Assembly (NCBI RefSeq): GCF_004339805.1
Contig: NZ_SLUI01000014.1
Location: 1 to 64,000 of the forward strand
DNA: 64,000 nucleotides
DNA from: Anaerospora hongkongensis
Lineage (GTDB): Bacteria > Bacillota > Negativicutes > Sporomusales > DSM-15969
Direction of reading: 5' to 3'
The stretch's first letter is position 1. Every line of letters starts with the position of its first letter. The notes beneath the pieces are model-generated. The model searched no databases. It was not told the origin of the DNA and worked only from the letters and a program-made list of their open reading frames with translations. The position numbers and the translations under genes are program-made. Shown piece after piece: positions 60,853 to 64,000 of the stretch.

Positions 60853-63800
60853 TGAATATCGAAACATTTATTAAGCGCCCGGTATTTACTACTATGCTTG
60901 TTATGCTGCTGGTTGTCTTCGGACTGGGAGCCTATCCGACATTGGGAATTGATTTAAATCCTGATGTTGATTTCCCGATTGTAACCGTATCGGTTACGTA
61001 TACCGGTGCTTCACCGGAAGAAATGGAGAGTTTAATCACCAAGACTGTCGAGGATGCAGTCAGTTCGGTGGCAGGCATAAAAACGTTATCCTCCGTATCA
61101 CGCGAAGGGGTTTCTCAAACAACGATTGAATTTGAGTTTGGCACAGACCCTAAGCTTGCGGCTAACGAAGTACGGGAAAAGGTAGCCAGTGTCCGCAAGC
61201 GTCTGCCGGATCAGGTAGATGAGCCGGTCGTGCAGCGCTTTGATCCCAATTCCCAGTCAATTGTTTACTTCAGTCTAATCTCCGATTCCCGCAGCAGGGG
61301 GGATATCCGCAAGGTAGCTGTTGATATTGTAAAAGATGAGCTGCAGCGCCTGGATGGAGTAGGTCAGGTAGATGTTTATGGTGCTTCGGACCGGGAAATA
61401 CAATTGCTGATTGATCCGCGTAAGTTAGAAGCCTATAACATAACCTATCAGCAGGTACTGAACATCGTCGACAGCCAGAATATGAATACTCCTGGCGGGC
61501 GGGTTAATGACAAAGGAACAGAACTAACTGTCAGGACTATTGGGAAATACAAAGATATTCAGGATATCAAAAATATTATCGTAGCGAATCAGGGAAGCCG
61601 CCTCGTCCGGCTGGGCGATGTCGTAACTATTGAAGATGGCTGGTCGGAGGAACGGGTTTACTCGCGGGCAAATGGCACGCCCAGTGTCATGGTTTCTGTC
61701 CAAAAGCAGTCCGGTACCAATACGGTTGATGTTGCCGAACGGGTTAAGAAGGCCATGCAAGACATGCAGCAGCGGGTATTGCCGCCTGATATTCAGGTAT
61801 TGACAGTTCGCGATGGATCGGTGTATATCCGTGACAGTGTTGAAGACGTATTAGTATCGCTTGTTTTTGGCGGCTTGCTTGCGGTGGCCATTACGTATTT
61901 ATTTTTACAGAACAGCCGGGCAACACTAATTGGGGCGATTGCAATTCCGACATCTGTTATTGCAACGTTCTTTCTGCTGAAAGCAATGAATTTTACGTTG
62001 AATACAATGTCGCTGATGGGCCTAAGTTTGGCAGTCGGCATTCTAATTGACGATGCTATTGTCATTATTGAAAACATCTATCGCCATTTGGAAGAGGGAA
62101 AATCGGCTTTTGAGGCAGCCCGGGACGGCACAACCGAAATTGCTTTAGCCGTTATGGCTACAACGCTGTCCATTCTGGCCGTATTTGTACCTGTAGCTAA
62201 TATGGGGGAAATTATTGGTCAATTTTTTAAGCAGTTTGGTTTAACTATTGCTTTTGCCGTCGCTTTTTCCCTCTTCGGTGCGTTCACACTGACTCCGATG
62301 CTGTCAGCATACTGGCTGACAAATCATGGGCAGCAGAATCAAGCCTCCTGTATACAGCGTGTTCTGACAAAATGGGAAAACGGCTTTATTGCTTTCCGGG
62401 AAGCTTATGGACAAGTTTTGCGCTGGGCATTGCAGCGTCCGAAAAAGCTGGTTGCCTTAGCGATACTCTCATTATTTTTTAATGCTGCACTGGTCCCCTT
62501 TTTGGGATTGGAGTTTCAGCCAACCTATGATTCGGGCGAATTTAACGTCATTGCCATTGCTCCTGCCGGGACTTCCATTGATAAAATGAAAGAGTATTCG
62601 GCGCCGATCGAGAAGGAACTGCTTGCTATTCCTGAACTGAAGTCGGCGTTTATGATTGTTGGCACAAACAGGCAGACGTATCGCACGATGTTTGGCATCA
62701 GGCTTGTTGATGCCGGCGACCGGAAGAGGTCGATGATGCAGATTATGGATGAACTGCGTATGAAATTCCGTAATGTTCAGGCAGTTAAAATTGCAGTTCA
62801 AAGTACCCAGGGGGTAGGCCGAGGGGATTCCCGTCCGGTGCAAGTTGCCTTGCGCGGGGCTGAACTGGAATTGTTAAATCATTATGCGCAGGAACTTGCA
62901 GAGCATATTAAGCAAATTCCAGGCACAACAGATGTAGATATTTCCAGTGAACAGTCGGAGCCGGAAATACAAATACGGATCGATCCTGCCCGAATGGGCG
63001 ATGTTGGGATTAATGCGTCTGTAGCAGGCGATGTCGTCCAAATGGCTTTCCTTGGAAAAACTACGAAAAACCAGTATAATATCGGTGATAATGACTATGA
63101 CATACGGGTAAGACTGCATCCAGACTTTCGCTTAAGTATTCATGACGTAGAAAACCTTAGGGTTTCCACATCAGCCGGCAGCTTTGTACGGCTGGGCGAC
63201 ATTGCTCAGGTTAGTTTGTCTTCAGGACCTACGCAAATTGATCGTGAAGGGCGGCAGCGCCAGGTTATTGTTTATGCCAATACTGTCGGTACGTCTCCGG
63301 GTGAAGTTATTGCCCAAGTAAGAGAATTTATTCCACAGCTCAATCTGCCACTGGGATATTCCTTCCGGCTTGTCGGACAGGCTCAATCTATGCAAGATGC
63401 GTTTAAAGAAATTGTAAAGGCGCTTATTCTGGGAATTATCCTCATATATATGGTATTGGCAGCAGAATTTGAGAGCTTTATTCACCCGTTTACGATTATG
63501 CTGTCCCTGCCATTTTCGTTAATCGGCGCTATTATCGGCTTGCTGGTTTCAGGGAAAACGATCAACATTATGTCGTTGATTGGTGTCATTATGTTGATGG
63601 GGATTGTTACCAAAAATGCTATTTTGCTTGTTGATTATACGAATCAGTTGCGTCAACAGGGGATGGCGCTGACCGAGGCCTTAGTTGAGGCCGGTACGGT
63701 GCGCCTCAGGCCGATCATTATGACCACCTTGGCGATGATATTTGGTATGATTCCAATCGCATTGGGCATTGGTGCAGGTGCAGAACTGCGTTCCTCCATG

Positions 63801-63935
63801 GGGGTAGTATTGATCGGTGGTCTGATAACATCAACCTTTTTGACATTAATTGTTATTCCCTTAGTTTATCTGTTAATTGAACGTCTCCGGTTGTCCGTAA
63901 AAGACCGCGACAGCCAGGAGCAAATGAACATGTAA
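60852..63935 (+). CDS. RND-family efflux pump (HAE1/AcrB type)
   Basis: The 1027-residue protein has the AcrB layout: a helix at the start (IKRPVFTTMLVMLLVVFG), two large periplasmic loops, and twelve membrane helices. The proton-relay residues are visible in VGILIDDAIVIIENI (about 395) and GIVTKNAILLVDY. It exports drugs, lipids or metals by proton antiport. Substrate cannot be told from sequence. The ATG overlaps the adaptor stop. Together with lptA it supports a diderm cell. Confidence 0.94.
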   Translation: MNIETFIKRPVFTTMLVMLLVVFGLGAYPTLGIDLNPDVDFPIVTVSVTYTGASPEEMESLITKTVEDAVSSVAGIKTLSSVSREGVSQTTIEFEFGTDPKLAANEVREKVASVRKRLPDQVDEPVVQRFDPNSQSIVYFSLISDSRSRGDIRKVAVDIVKDELQRLDGVGQVDVYGASDREIQLLIDPRKLEAYNITYQQVLNIVDSQNMNTPGGRVNDKGTELTVRTIGKYKDIQDIKNIIVANQGSRLVRLGDVVTIEDGWSEERVYSRANGTPSVMVSVQKQSGTNTVDVAERVKKAMQDMQQRVLPPDIQVLTVRDGSVYIRDSVEDVLVSLVFGGLLAVAITYLFLQNSRATLIGAIAIPTSVIATFFLLKAMNFTLNTMSLMGLSLAVGILIDDAIVIIENIYRHLEEGKSAFEAARDGTTEIALAVMATTLSILAVFVPVANMGEIIGQFFKQFGLTIAFAVAFSLFGAFTLTPMLSAYWLTNHGQQNQASCIQRVLTKWENGFIAFREAYGQVLRWALQRPKKLVALAILSLFFNAALVPFLGLEFQPTYDSGEFNVIAIAPAGTSIDKMKEYSAPIEKELLAIPELKSAFMIVGTNRQTYRTMFGIRLVDAGDRKRSMMQIMDELRMKFRNVQAVKIAVQSTQGVGRGDSRPVQVALRGAELELLNHYAQELAEHIKQIPGTTDVDISSEQSEPEIQIRIDPARMGDVGINASVAGDVVQMAFLGKTTKNQYNIGDNDYDIRVRLHPDFRLSIHDVENLRVSTSAGSFVRLGDIAQVSLSSGPTQIDREGRQRQVIVYANTVGTSPGEVIAQVREFIPQLNLPLGYSFRLVGQAQSMQDAFKEIVKALILGIILIYMVLAAEFESFIHPFTIMLSLPFSLIGAIIGLLVSGKTINIMSLIGVIMLMGIVTKNAILLVDYTNQLRQQGMALTEALVEAGTVRLRPIIMTTLAMIFGMIPIALGIGAGAELRSSMGVVLIGGLITSTFLTLIVIPLVYLLIERLRLSVKDRDSQEQMNM

Positions 63936-63946
63936 GGAGTGAAGAT

Positions 63947-64000
63947 ATGAAACGGATTGCCGTTTTGACCAGCGGTGGCGATGCTCCTGGCATGAATGCA
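63947..64000 (+). CDS. pfkA: 6-phosphofructokinase, partial (first 18 codons)
   Basis: The 18 visible residues, MKRIAVLTSGGDAPGMNA, are the conserved PfkA N-terminus with the ATP-binding GGDAPG. The ATG follows TAAGGAG. The rest lies beyond the window. It catalyses the committed step of glycolysis. Confidence 0.9.
   Translation, partial: MKRIAVLTSGGDAPGMNA

Noticed and set aside
1..64000. CRISPR arrays, insertion sequences, prophage genes
   Set aside because: No regularly spaced repeats, transposase, integrase or phage structural motifs were seen in the window.

Overview
The window looks like a chromosomal segment of an endospore-forming, diderm, anaerobic Firmicute, most likely Negativicutes of the Sporomusa/Pelosinus type. 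The spore side is shown by yqfC, yqfD, yyaC, an uninterrupted sigK and two CATACANT-type promoters. The outer-membrane side is shown by a lone LptA/OstA protein, an RND pump with its adaptor, and a type IV pilus set. An extracytoplasmic [FeFe]-hydrogenase, many ferredoxin domains, split FeoB and a c-di-AMP riboswitch point to an anaerobe. Nothing looks like a phage, plasmid, IS element or CRISPR array. These are assignments from motifs and gene order; no database search was run.

Region 1 (1-12.2 kb): a HerA-like ATPase, then the Bacillus-like block yqfC-yqfD-phoH-pgpH-ybeY-dgkA-cdd-era, a DUF502 protein, a CNNM/CBS protein, yqzL, recO and a DUF4342 protein. Region 2 (12.3-25 kb): a glycine T-box controlling glyQS, then PEP synthase, ccpN and its regulatory kinase/phosphorylase ppsR, lptA on the minus strand, a dGTPase-like gene, dnaG, rpoD and three tRNA genes. 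Order and content follow B. subtilis yqf-glyQS-yqzB-yqfL-dnaG-sigA closely, with ppsA, lptA and dgt inserted.

Region 3 (25-31.5 kb): trmK, a Nif3-like gene, thiE, a DtxR/MntR-type regulator facing a minus-strand feoA-feoB(GTPase)-feoB(permease) operon, and trxA. Region 4 (31.5-39.9 kb): a secreted 5'-nucleotidase-like enzyme, a polyferredoxin, a radical SAM/SPASM protein, and an operon for a Tat-exported [FeFe]-hydrogenase with a HybA-like iron-sulfur subunit and an NrfD/HybB-like membrane subunit. A Cys-rich small protein and aroH follow.

Region 5 (40-49.4 kb): a GT2 glycosyltransferase, a c-di-AMP riboswitch with an NlpC/P60 hydrolase, an ABC exporter, an HD protein, yyaC, a tiny antisense membrane ORF, sigK, a GNAT/YoaP gene between two near-identical terminator repeats (a possible insertion), yqeG, a nitrilase-family enzyme and aroE. 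Region 6 (49.5-59.6 kb): a type IV pilus operon (pilB, pilT, pilC, pilin, pilD, three minor pilins, a PilX-like protein, a ComFB protein, pilM, pilN, pilO), then aroK. Region 7 (59.7-64 kb): an RND adaptor and pump, and the first 18 codons of pfkA.

Three themes link the genes. Cyclic dinucleotides appear in PgpH (c-di-AMP hydrolysis), the riboswitch and ComFB. PEP/pyruvate control appears in ppsA, ccpN and ppsR. Three genes appear to start at AUC or AUA codons behind strong ribosome binding sites.
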